DNA of 64,000 nt from Lentzea californiensis (GTDB taxonomy: Bacteria > Actinomycetota > Actinomycetes > Mycobacteriales > Pseudonocardiaceae): NCBI RefSeq assembly GCF_024648825.1, contig NZ_JANBBE010000019.1:1-64000 (forward strand), in the 5' to 3' direction. Made by a program: the position numbers and the translations under genes. Shown piece after piece: positions 16,433 through 23,273 of the stretch (positions are counted from its first letter, which is position 1; every line of letters starts with the position of its first letter). The notes under the pieces were generated by a model. It ran no database searches. It had not been told where the DNA came from and saw only the letters and a program-made list of their open reading frames with translations.

Positions 16433-16589
16433 GCTGGTGACGCGCGAACGGGAGGTTCAGGTCGCCGGCGCGGGAACGAGCGCATCGCCGCGTGACGTCA
16501 TCGGTCCGCCACCTGGCCACGCGGGCGACGTCGGAGTTCGCCGTTCCCGCTTGCCCTGTACCGGCAACCTGAAGTCCTCCTCCACCTGG

Positions 16590-17972
16590 TTAGGGCCTCG
16601 CGCGTCCTCCGCCCACTCGCACCATCTCCGGCCTCGAACGCGAATGCCTCCGCCGCTGCAATGGCGGCGACATCGACGACGAGACGGACGGGGGAACGGA
16701 TGATGCGTGGGCGGCGACCGGTTCGGGAACCGGGATCATGGCGGTCGGGAGGACTTCCGGTGCTTCTGCCGCGGCGGGTTCCTGCTCCGGCTGCGTCCAC
16801 ACTGGAACGTTCGTCTCGACCGCGTTCTGCCGGAACAGTTCCGGGGTCTCGGTGATGATCTTGCCGGGCGACTCCAGGCCCACGATGCCGACGAGCTTGC
16901 CGTTGGCGATGAACCCGGTGAGTCCGTTCACGTCGGTGGTGTCGGTGCCCAGGACGGGCAGGCCCGCGCCCTGCACGCGCATGCCGTACTGCTCGGTCCA
17001 GAAGCGCGGGACCGGGGTGTAGGTCTTGGCGTGGTTGCGGCCCACCAACAGGTTCTCGGCGGCGGCCCGGCCTCCCTCGACGGCGTTGAGCCAGTGCTCG
17101 ACGCGGCGCACGGCACCGTTGAAGCGCATGTTGGGCCAGCGGGCCACGTCACCGCAGGCGACCAGGTTCTCGGCGCCGACCACGTGGTTCGTCGAGTCGC
17201 ACAGCACGCCGTCGGAGATGTCGAGGCCGGAGCCGCGCAGCCAGTCGACGGCCGGGGAGGCGCCGACGGCCAGCACGACGCACGAGGCGAAGAAGACCTG
17301 ACCATCTGAGAGGTGGATCCCGATGCCGCCGGGCTGACGCACCCAGTGCTTGATGCCGACACCGGTGGCGAGGCGGACGCCGTGCTCGACGTGCGCCTCG
17401 GTGATCTTCTTGCCGATGTCGTCACCGACGACGCCGCCCAGCAACGCGGGCGAGCGCACGATCAGGGCCACGTCGCGGCCCATGTGACGGATCGAACAGG
17501 CGAGCTCGCAGCCGATGAACCCGCCACCGATGACGGCGACGAGGCCCTGCGACTGACGGATGTTCTTGCGGATCGCGATCGCGTCGTCCAACGTCCGCAG
17601 CACGTGCACCCGCGGGTCGTGGCGCGGCGCGCCGCCCATCGCCCTGGCGTCGACGCCGGTGGCGATGATCATGCCGTCGTACTTGATCTCCTCGCCACCG
17701 GGCACCCAGACCGACTGCTTCTTGGGGTCCAGGTGCAGGGCCGGGGAGTTCATGCGCCACTCGGCGTCGAGGTCACCCGAGAACGACAGCAACGCGTCGT
17801 CCGGGGTCCACTCTCCGGTGATCATCTGCTTCGACAGGCAAGGGCGGTGGTACGGGAGGTGCCGCTCGGCGGACAGGATGGTGATCTGCCCGTCGAAACC
17901 CATCTCCCGCAGCCGTTCCGCGGAACGGACTCCACCGAGTCCGCCGCCGACGACCACGATCCGTTCGCTCAC
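16590..17972 (-). CDS. FAD-dependent ferredoxin/rubredoxin reductase
   Basis: This NAD(P)H:ferredoxin reductase of the BphA4/rubredoxin reductase family has 460 residues. The FAD dinucleotide motif is IVVVGGGLGGVRSAERL (N-terminus), the NAD motif VAVIGGGFIGCELA lies near residue 145, and the second FAD motif NLVACGDVARWPN lies near 275. The catalytic domain ends near residue 385. The last 70 residues are a low-complexity Pro/Ala/Glu then Arg/Ser tail with no family match. GTG 17972 overlaps the stop of the cytochrome-ferredoxin gene, so the two are translated together and the ferredoxin domain is the probable electron acceptor. Confidence 0.88.
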   Translation of the reverse strand: MSERIVVVGGGLGGVRSAERLREMGFDGQITILSAERHLPYHRPCLSKQMITGEWTPDDALLSFSGDLDAEWRMNSPALHLDPKKQSVWVPGGEEIKYDGMIIATGVDARAMGGAPRHDPRVHVLRTLDDAIAIRKNIRQSQGLVAVIGGGFIGCELACSIRHMGRDVALIVRSPALLGGVVGDDIGKKITEAHVEHGVRLATGVGIKHWVRQPGGIGIHLSDGQVFFASCVVLAVGASPAVDWLRGSGLDISDGVLCDSTNHVVGAENLVACGDVARWPNMRFNGAVRRVEHWLNAVEGGRAAAENLLVGRNHAKTYTPVPRFWTEQYGMRVQGAGLPVLGTDTTDVNGLTGFIANGKLVGIVGLESPGKIITETPELFRQNAVETNVPVWTQPEQEPAAAEAPEVLPTAMIPVPEPVAAHASSVPPSVSSSMSPPLQRRRHSRSRPEMVRVGGGRARP

Positions 17973-18799
17973 TTCACTCGCTCCCTGATCTCGATCGCGC
18001 GCATCGGGCACGCACGTTGTGCCGCACGGGCCTGAGCGAAGTGCTCCTCGGGCGGCCGGCGGTTGTAGGTCAGGCGGTTGTCCTCGATCAGCTGGAAAAC
18101 ATCCGGGGCCTCCGCCTGGCAGGTGCCGTAGCGGTGGCACTTCTCGTTGTTGACGCTCACGTCCATCGCGTCGCCCTCACCGACACCGGGTTCCTTGCCG
18201 CGTTCGGCATCGAGCATGCCGATGCGCATCAGGACCTCGGGCGGGAGGAACCGGGCCAGGGCCAGGGTCGCGGTGGGGACGAGAACGGTGAGGCCGGCCA
18301 GCCAGAGAACGGACAGGTTGCCGTTCGCGATGGCGCCGAACCACGAGTGCACCACGGTGATCGTCACCGCGATGTACGCCGTCTGGTGGAACCTCAACCA
18401 CTTGCGGTAGAAGACTTTGTGCCTCATCGAGGCGAGCACGGCGATCGCGAGCATGACCTCCAGGCCGAGGATGCCCAGCGCGTGCCGGAAGAGACCGCCG
18501 TCCACGAACGGCAGGATGAGCTTGACGATGCCGAGGGGGGCACCCTGCAGCAACGTGAAGGCGAACGCGTGGATGCAGCCGAACGCGATCGCCAGTGACG
18601 CGAGCACCATGTGCCCGTTCTTCAGACCTTCGCGGCCGGTGAGCTTCTCGGCCCACCCGGTCGCGATCAGCACGCCCCAGGACAAGGTCGCGCACATCAG
18701 TACATAAGCCAGCCTGGCGGAGATCTGGGCCATCTTCTTGACACCCGAGTCGAACTCGGCTGACTGGGCCACCAGGAGCGGAATCTGGCTCGACAACAA
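17969..18799 (-). CDS. Membrane cytochrome b (ferric reductase-like) fused to ferredoxin
   Basis: This 276-residue protein starts at TTG 18799 behind a clear GGAGGAA site. Five hydrophobic helices span residues about 28-190 (YVLMCATLSWGVLIATGW, MVLASLAIAFGCIHAFAF, LGLEVMLAIAVLASM, TAYIAVTITVVHSWFGAI, LWLAGLTVLVPTATLALA). Paired histidines in helices 2 and 4 would bind b-type haem as in ferric reductase-like domains. The C-terminal 65 residues are a small ferredoxin with CHRYGTC (Cx5C) and ACPMRAI, the three-cysteine pattern of 3Fe-4S ferredoxins. The fusion would carry electrons from the FAD reductase across or into the membrane. The acceptor is unknown. Confidence 0.85.
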   Translation of the reverse strand: MLSSQIPLLVAQSAEFDSGVKKMAQISARLAYVLMCATLSWGVLIATGWAEKLTGREGLKNGHMVLASLAIAFGCIHAFAFTLLQGAPLGIVKLILPFVDGGLFRHALGILGLEVMLAIAVLASMRHKVFYRKWLRFHQTAYIAVTITVVHSWFGAIANGNLSVLWLAGLTVLVPTATLALARFLPPEVLMRIGMLDAERGKEPGVGEGDAMDVSVNNEKCHRYGTCQAEAPDVFQLIEDNRLTYNRRPPEEHFAQARAAQRACPMRAIEIRERVK

Positions 18800-18830
18800 C
18801 TCTTCCTCCGGGAAAGAACTTCTCGCGGGA

Positions 18831-18879
18831 ACCCGCCCGGTCCTGGGTGCAGGAGTGGACACATCAGGGCCGGGCGGGT
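18831..18879 (-). promoter_or_regulatory. Leader hairpin upstream of the cytochrome-ferredoxin gene
   Basis: ACCCGCCCGGTCCTG (18831-18845) pairs with CAGGGCCGGGCGGGT (18865-18879) with a single mismatch and a 19-base loop. It lies 32-80 bases before the TTG start, after the DUF4142 stop, inside the presumed operon. It could be an attenuator, a processing site that sets different expression of the two operon halves, or a terminator before a second promoter. Confidence 0.5.
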
Positions 18880-18958
18880 GGGAACAGGTCCGCGTTGGAG
18901 TGCCTCTGACCTTGGGACACCACCTCCGTTTACCGTCGTGCAACGGGGTCTTGCAGAA

Positions 18959-19669
18959 TCACCGCACCGGTCGTCGCGGGCGGAGTACTCGGAGCAGGAG
19001 CACGGTGAGAACGGCTCCCGCGGCGGTGACCGTGAGGATCACCCACATGTTCGGCCCCTCGTCGGAGGCCAGAGTCGCGTTGATGATGTTGCCGGCAGGC
19101 TGGGGCTCGGCGAACGACGCGTCGCCCGCGAGGCCGGTGCTCTCCAGCAACGTCATGTGCTTCATGACCACGTCGATGCCCGCCTGCGCGAACCCGCGGA
19201 TCACGTCGTTGCGCGTTCCTGAGCGGACCTTCGCGATGAAGGGGAAGATCTGGCCGTGCGCGGCGCGCAACCGGGCGATGAACGCCTGGTCGAACGCGTC
19301 GCCTTCGAGCGCGTTGATCTCTTCCATCCACGACTGCTGCGTCGGGTTCGGCACGTCGGGCGTGGTCAGCCCGAACCCGGCGGCCGTCTTCTTCGTCAGC
19401 GCGTCCAGCATCATGTGGTCGAGCATGATCATCTTGCCGATCTGCTTGACCCTGGCGTTCGACGCCTTGGTGGCCGTGAGCTCGCCCATGGGCATCTCCC
19501 ACAAGCCTGCGAGGCGCACCCTGTTGAGCAGTTCGCGGTCGTTCGCGGTCAAAGGCCCGCTCGGGGTGTCCATCACTCCCCCGGTGTCCGCGGGCTGCGC
19601 TGCAGCCGTGGCGGAGAGGCCGGAGAAGAGGAACAACATCGCAAAGACGGTGGCGAGGGCTCTGGTCAT
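18959..19669 (-). CDS. Secreted or membrane-anchored DUF4142 protein
   Basis: This 236-residue protein starts at ATG 19669 (GAGGAC upstream). It has a signal peptide (residues 1-26, VFAMLFLFSGLSATAAA), a DUF4142 ferritin-like helical domain at residues about 40-185 (RELLNRVRLAGLWEMPMGEL, MIMLDHMMLDALTKKTAAGF, HGQIFPFIAKVRSGT) and a C-terminal helix (MWVILTVTAAGAVLTVLLL) with a basic end that anchors it outside the membrane. DUF4142 proteins have no settled function. Their four-helix fold and His/Met content suggest metal or redox work. The gene follows the lipoprotein by 70 bp in the same direction. Confidence 0.82.
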   Translation of the reverse strand: MTRALATVFAMLFLFSGLSATAAAQPADTGGVMDTPSGPLTANDRELLNRVRLAGLWEMPMGELTATKASNARVKQIGKMIMLDHMMLDALTKKTAAGFGLTTPDVPNPTQQSWMEEINALEGDAFDQAFIARLRAAHGQIFPFIAKVRSGTRNDVIRGFAQAGIDVVMKHMTLLESTGLAGDASFAEPQPAGNIINATLASDEGPNMWVILTVTAAGAVLTVLLLRVLRPRRPVR

Positions 19670-19738
19670 CGTCTTGTTGTCCTCGTTGTCCAAAGGAAGT
19701 CGATAGGGGGTGGATGAAAATGCGGCTGAGCAGTGGGC

Positions 19739-20341
19739 TCAGTAGCCGGGCGCTGCCGGAGGCGGATCAGACTGCGGCGTCTGCGCCGTTCCCGAGCTGG
19801 GGGACGTGCTCGGCTTGCTGCTGCTCTTGCCGCTGTTGTTCTGGGCTTTGCCGCCGGTGATCTTGGCGCCGTTGGGAGCGGTGACGAACCACACGCCGCC
19901 CTTTCCCTGGCCCTTCATGTCACCGGCGACCTTGTCCTCGGCGAACGTGTACTGCGGCCAGCCCTGGATGGTGAGCTGCTTGGTGCCGTCCGGCCTGGTC
20001 AGGACCCCCATCGAGATCGGGTCCACACCGGTCGCCATCGGCGTCTTGTCCGCGAGGACCGGCTTCCACGCCTTCGCGCACTCGCCCTCGCAGTTCGACT
20101 TGGACGGCTTGGGGACGTCCTTGTCGTACCGGTAGAGCGGGAGCCCTTCGTCGTTGGTGACGAACCAGCCCATCTGGTCGTTGTTCGCGATGAAGTAGTT
20201 GTTCATACCGCTCAGATCAGCGGGTTTGGCCTGCAGGCCGCCGGGTGCGGCCGCCCCTCCGGGAGGGGTCTGGGTGCTGCCGCACGCGGTGAGGGAGATA
20301 GCCAGTGCCGCCAGGGCGGTGATGGCTGGTCCACGTCGCAT
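19739..20341 (-). CDS. COG4315-type secreted-repeat lipoprotein
   Basis: This 200-residue protein has a lipoprotein signal ending in the lipobox LTAC (residues about 17-20). It contains two copies of the short secreted repeat of unknown function found in COG4315: GWFVTNDEGLPLYRYDKD with CEGECAKAWKPV, then LTIQGWPQYTFAEDK with GVWFVTAPNGAKI. The tail is Ser/Pro/Gln-rich and disordered. COG4315 proteins are often seen beside ECF sigma factors and redox genes, as here. The divergent ECF sigma gene is 114 bp away with a palindrome between. Confidence 0.85.
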   Translation of the reverse strand: MRRGPAITALAALAISLTACGSTQTPPGGAAAPGGLQAKPADLSGMNNYFIANNDQMGWFVTNDEGLPLYRYDKDVPKPSKSNCEGECAKAWKPVLADKTPMATGVDPISMGVLTRPDGTKQLTIQGWPQYTFAEDKVAGDMKGQGKGGVWFVTAPNGAKITGGKAQNNSGKSSSKPSTSPSSGTAQTPQSDPPPAAPGY

Positions 20342-20398
20342 CGGCAGGTCCTTTCTCAGCGGGGGTACCGAGGAGTACGGACACGATCCGGCAACGGT

Positions 20399-20413
20399 TC
20401 ACGAACTTCGTGA
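20399..20413. promoter_or_regulatory. Perfect 15-bp palindrome between lipoprotein and ECF sigma genes
   Basis: TCACGAACTTCGTGA is an odd perfect palindrome 43 bp before the sigma start and 58 bp before the lipoprotein start. On the minus strand GAACC (part of GTGAACC) followed 16 bases later by CGTAC resembles an ECF-type promoter for the lipoprotein operon, so the palindrome may combine an operator with the -35 element. Confidence 0.45.
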
Positions 20414-20455
20414 GGAATATTTGCCTCTCGACTTCGGCCGCTCGATGAGGCAAGG

Positions 20456-21025
20456 ATGTCCACCGTGGCGCGGCATAGACGTCAACGTGAGTTAGACGAA
20501 CAATCACCAAGACCGGGGTCTCTCGAGGAAGAGTTGATCCGTCGGCTGTACGAGGAATTCGGGAGTGCCCTGCTGGGACACTGCATGAGGTTGACCGGCC
20601 ATGATCGGCAGTGGGCCGAGGACATCGTGCAGGAGACCCTGGTCAGGGCATGGCGCAACGCCGAGAAACTCGAGCGTGACCCCGTGCTCTTGCGGTCGTG
20701 GTTGTTCACGGTGGCAAGGCGGTTGGTCATTGACGACAGACGTAAGAGAAGCGTCCGTCCGCAGGAGTTCGAACTGACCCCTTCGGACGAGTCACCCTCC
20801 GGCAGCGAGGAGGATCGCACCCTCGCGGCGATCGTCGTGGCGGAGGCGATGAACGGTCTCTCCGAGGAACACAGGGAGGCTATTCTCGAAACATATCTGC
20901 GGGACCGCACTGTCGGTGAGGCCGCGGCTGCACTGGGTGTGCCGCCGGGAACGGTCAAGTCGAGGGTGTACTACGCGCTCCGTGCGTTGCGGCGTGCGTT
21001 GCACGATCGGGGAGAGACGCGGTGA
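20456..21025 (+). CDS. ECF sigma factor
   Basis: This 189-residue group 4 sigma factor starts at ATG 20456 after GAGGCAAGG. Region 2 runs from about residue 25 (LIRRLYEEFGSALLGHCMRL) through WAEDIVQETLVRAWRNAE and SWLFTVARRLVIDDRRKR. Region 4 is at about 128-180 (LSEEHREAILETYLRDRTVGEAAAALGVPPGTVKSRVYYALR, given here only to mark the extent). No sigma 1 or 3 domain is present. It overlaps the anti-sigma gene by GTGA. Its probable targets are itself and the divergent redox operon, as many ECF loci control their neighbours. Confidence 0.93.
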   Translation: MSTVARHRRQRELDEQSPRPGSLEEELIRRLYEEFGSALLGHCMRLTGHDRQWAEDIVQETLVRAWRNAEKLERDPVLLRSWLFTVARRLVIDDRRKRSVRPQEFELTPSDESPSGSEEDRTLAAIVVAEAMNGLSEEHREAILETYLRDRTVGEAAAALGVPPGTVKSRVYYALRALRRALHDRGETR

Positions 21026-21765
21026 CAACGGCACCAGATCACCTCGACGTCGCCGCCTACGTGCTCGGCATCCTCGATGCCGATGAGGTGGAGGCGTTCG
21101 AGAACCACCTGACCGAGTGTCGGCGGTGTGCTCTTGACCTGCGCGACTTCGCGGTGGTGCCCGACCTCATCGACGAGGCCGACGCGGGCGGGATGCTGCG
21201 CGGAACAGCGCCAGAACGCCCCGACGGCAAGTCGGTGCGAGTCATGCTCGACGCCGTCTCGGCGCGCAGGAAGCGCCGACGGTGGTTCGTCGCCCAGGGC
21301 GTCGCGGCCGCCGCCGCCGGCGTCGTGGCGGTGACAGCCGTGGTCACGACTCTCGTCGTGCGCGGTGGCGACGACGGTTCGAACCAGGCGGCGCCCCAGA
21401 ACCCGAGCACCTCGACGTCGCAGACGCGGGTGGCGAACAACTCCACCGACACGTCGATGGAGGTCAAGCACCAGGACCCGAACAGCGGCGTCGGCACGAA
21501 GATCACCGCGGCCGACACCCCCTCGGGGACCGCGATGGACATCGAGGTCACCGGCATGTCGGGCCCCAGCAGGGGTTCGCTCGTCGCCGTGGGTCGCGCG
21601 GGCCGTGTCGCGCAGGTCACGTCCTGGTACGCACCGGAACCGGTGGCGGGCGACAAGAAGACCATCAAGCTGGCCGCGAACGTGGCCATGCGGTGGCACG
21701 AGATCGCGACGTTCAGGATCGTGGACGAGAACGGGAAGACCCTGCTCGAGGTCGTGGCTTCCTGA
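21022..21765 (+). CDS. Zinc anti-sigma factor, membrane-anchored
   Basis: This 247-residue protein has the ZAS motif at its N-terminus: His29, Cys33 and Cys36 in NHLTECRRC, which in RsrA-like proteins holds zinc and binds the sigma factor. One transmembrane helix lies at about 89-113 (AAAAAGVVAVTAVVTTLVV), followed by an extracytoplasmic domain of about 130 residues ending in a beta-rich anti-sigma-K-like fold (GSLVAVGRAGRVAQVTSWYAPEP, marking its core). The signal would be sensed outside and transmitted across the membrane. It is coupled to the sigma gene by an overlapping start. Confidence 0.9.
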   Translation: MTTAPDHLDVAAYVLGILDADEVEAFENHLTECRRCALDLRDFAVVPDLIDEADAGGMLRGTAPERPDGKSVRVMLDAVSARRKRRRWFVAQGVAAAAAGVVAVTAVVTTLVVRGGDDGSNQAAPQNPSTSTSQTRVANNSTDTSMEVKHQDPNSGVGTKITAADTPSGTAMDIEVTGMSGPSRGSLVAVGRAGRVAQVTSWYAPEPVAGDKKTIKLAANVAMRWHEIATFRIVDENGKTLLEVVAS

Positions 21766-21786
21766 CGTTTCGCGACACCAGCCCAT

Positions 21787-21823
21787 CTGCCCCCGCGGGA
21801 TCCGTGAGATCCTGTGGGGGCAG
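21787..21823 (+). terminator. Terminator of the sigma/anti-sigma operon
   Basis: CTGCCCCC (21787-21794) pairs with GGGGGCAG (21816-21823), and GGATC/GATCC extends the stem inside. The hairpin starts 22 bases after the anti-sigma stop and is followed by TTGTCGTTT. Confidence 0.7.
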
Positions 21824-21871
21824 TTGTCGTTTCGCGGGAAATTTCGCAGAAGTTCGGGGAAGGCTGGCTAC

Positions 21872-22282
21872 GTGGCGATAGGCCCGTCAGCGGTCGAGCG
21901 CTGGCTCGATCTGTCCACAGAGGAGCTGCGCGCTCAGATCACGCGGCTCGTGTCCTCTCGGCTACCGGATGATCACGCGGTGTGGCAGGCGATCCGGCGT
22001 CATCCGGCTCTGGTCCCGCGCATCCGCGGTGTCCTCTCCGGACTCGCGGCCACCGCGGCCGGCGGCAAGGACGAGGCCATGCAGAAGGTCTGGATCTCCA
22101 AGGCGCGCGCCGCCCTGGACCAGCCCTACACGCCTCCGGTGAAGGCCGTGCGGAAGCCGGTGGTTGAAGAGGTTCCCGCCGAGGAACCCGAGCCTGTGAT
22201 CGACCTCAGGGAACCCGAGCCCGCCCAGCAGAGGCAGCCGCACAAGGCCATTCCGACGATGCTCTTCCAGGAACCGAGCTAG
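21872..22282 (+). CDS. Hypothetical protein with Pro/Glu-rich tail
   Basis: This 136-residue protein starts at GTG 21872, preceded by GGGGAAGG. Residues 1-80 are helical (VERWLDLSTEELRAQITRLV, AVWQAIRRHPALVPRIRGVL). Residues 90-136 are Pro/Glu/Gln-rich and end in AIPTMLFQEPS. No family was recognised. A longer frame to 21365 is only the shadow of the anti-sigma gene. It may be transcribed with the DUF1232-like gene 34 bp downstream. Confidence 0.7.
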   Translation: MAIGPSAVERWLDLSTEELRAQITRLVSSRLPDDHAVWQAIRRHPALVPRIRGVLSGLAATAAGGKDEAMQKVWISKARAALDQPYTPPVKAVRKPVVEEVPAEEPEPVIDLREPEPAQQRQPHKAIPTMLFQEPS

Positions 22283-22316
22283 TGGCCCGGTCCGGGCCAC
22301 ACCACTAGGGAGCCAG

Positions 22317-22787
22317 ATGGTCGTCTTCGGATCGTTCATCTCGCTGTCGGGTCTGCTGATCCTGTTGTTCCGCAACGCCCCGATGGGCGGGCTGAGCCCG
22401 GCGGTCGTCGGCTGGGTGCTGATCCCGCTCGGACTGGTGTTCGCGGGCCTGGGCGTGCTGCGCAACCGCCGCAAGCGCGCGCAGAACGGTCCCGGGCCGG
22501 TCGGCAACCCGATCGCACGCCTGAAGGCGTTGCCGCGGCTGTGGAAGACCTGGCGTGGCGGCAAGTACCCGGAGCTGCCGCGCAGCCAGGTCATGATGTG
22601 GGCGGTGGCGCTGGTCTACCTCGTGTCGCCGATCGACGTCCTGCCGGAGTTCCTCCCGGTGATCGGGGTGACCGACGACGCGGGTGTGCTCGTGTGGCTG
22701 CTCAGCAGTCTGTCGGTGGCCTCAGGCTCGTACCTGCGCTGGGAGAAGGACCATCGCGACACGGGTCGCGGGATCGAGGCCCCGTGA
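22317..22787 (+). CDS. DUF1232/YkvA-like membrane protein
   Basis: This 156-residue protein has two N-terminal helices (residues 5-20 and 28-48), then a cytoplasmic linker and the DUF1232 core YLVSPIDVLPEFLPVIGVTDD, followed by a last hydrophobic stretch VLVWLLSSLSVASG. DUF1232 proteins are small membrane proteins without known activity. The 3' end overlaps the convergent acetyltransferase gene by 66 bp. Confidence 0.82.
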   Translation: MVVFGSFISLSGLLILLFRNAPMGGLSPAVVGWVLIPLGLVFAGLGVLRNRRKRAQNGPGPVGNPIARLKALPRLWKTWRGGKYPELPRSQVMMWAVALVYLVSPIDVLPEFLPVIGVTDDAGVLVWLLSSLSVASGSYLRWEKDHRDTGRGIEAP

Positions 22788-23210
22788 GGCCTCCTCGCGC
22801 ATGATCTCGGCCAGACCGGGCGAGATGTCCGCCACGGCGCGGAACCCGAGGCGTTCGTAGTACGGCGCGTTCCAGGGCACGTCGCGGAACGTCGTCAGCG
22901 TCACAGCGCGCTCGGAGCGGGTGACGTGCTCGATCAGCGCGGCGCCGATCCCCTGGCGCGCGTGCGAGGGGTGCACGCTGACCTGGTGGACGTGCGTCGC
23001 GCCGTCGACGTCACCGACGGCGATGAACGCGACGGGCACGCCTTCCGCGCCGATGGCCACCCAGACCTCGCTCTCGGCGAGGTCTGCCAGCGACATCGGG
23101 GCGTCGTCGGCGATCTCGGGCATCCCGATGTCGCGGAACGGTTCTCCGGAGGCGTTTTCGATCTCCTGGAGGTACGGCAGTTCGGCTGGTTGGGCGAGAC
23201 GGATCAACAC
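22722..23210 (-). CDS. GNAT-family N-acetyltransferase
   Basis: This 162-residue acetyltransferase starts at GTG 23210. The GNAT fold is complete: the N-terminal strand IRLAQPAELPYLQEIENASG, then VAFIAVGDVDGATHVHQVSVHPSHA, the acetyl-CoA motif A (ARQGIGAALIEHV, QxxGxG/A) and the C-terminal TFRDVPWNAPYYERLGF. The substrate is unknown. The family includes ribosomal protein, amino acid and antibiotic acetylases. It is divergent from the response-regulator operon at 23274. Confidence 0.88.
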   Translation of the reverse strand: MLIRLAQPAELPYLQEIENASGEPFRDIGMPEIADDAPMSLADLAESEVWVAIGAEGVPVAFIAVGDVDGATHVHQVSVHPSHARQGIGAALIEHVTRSERAVTLTTFRDVPWNAPYYERLGFRAVADISPGLAEIMREEASRGLDPATRVAMVLLPAQVRA

Positions 23211-23273
23211 GCCCGTGATCCTGGTAGGTCGGACGCGAGCGGCGCAGCCGAATAACGTTAAAGTTCCGACCTG

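Larger units (their letters stand above)
16053..16589. other. Gene-free interval with tandem repeat and hairpin
   Basis: These 537 bp lie between the convergent KAS III and FAD reductase genes. Frames here have arginine/proline-rich composition and no start with a ribosome site, so no protein is called. The stretch holds a short tandem repeat (16317-16373) and a strong hairpin (16396-16432). Nothing else was recognised. Confidence 0.6.

Noticed and set aside
16200-16703. A 167-codon plus-strand frame in the gene-free interval
   Set aside because: Proline/arginine-rich composition, no ribosome site, and overlap with the reductase gene on the other strand.
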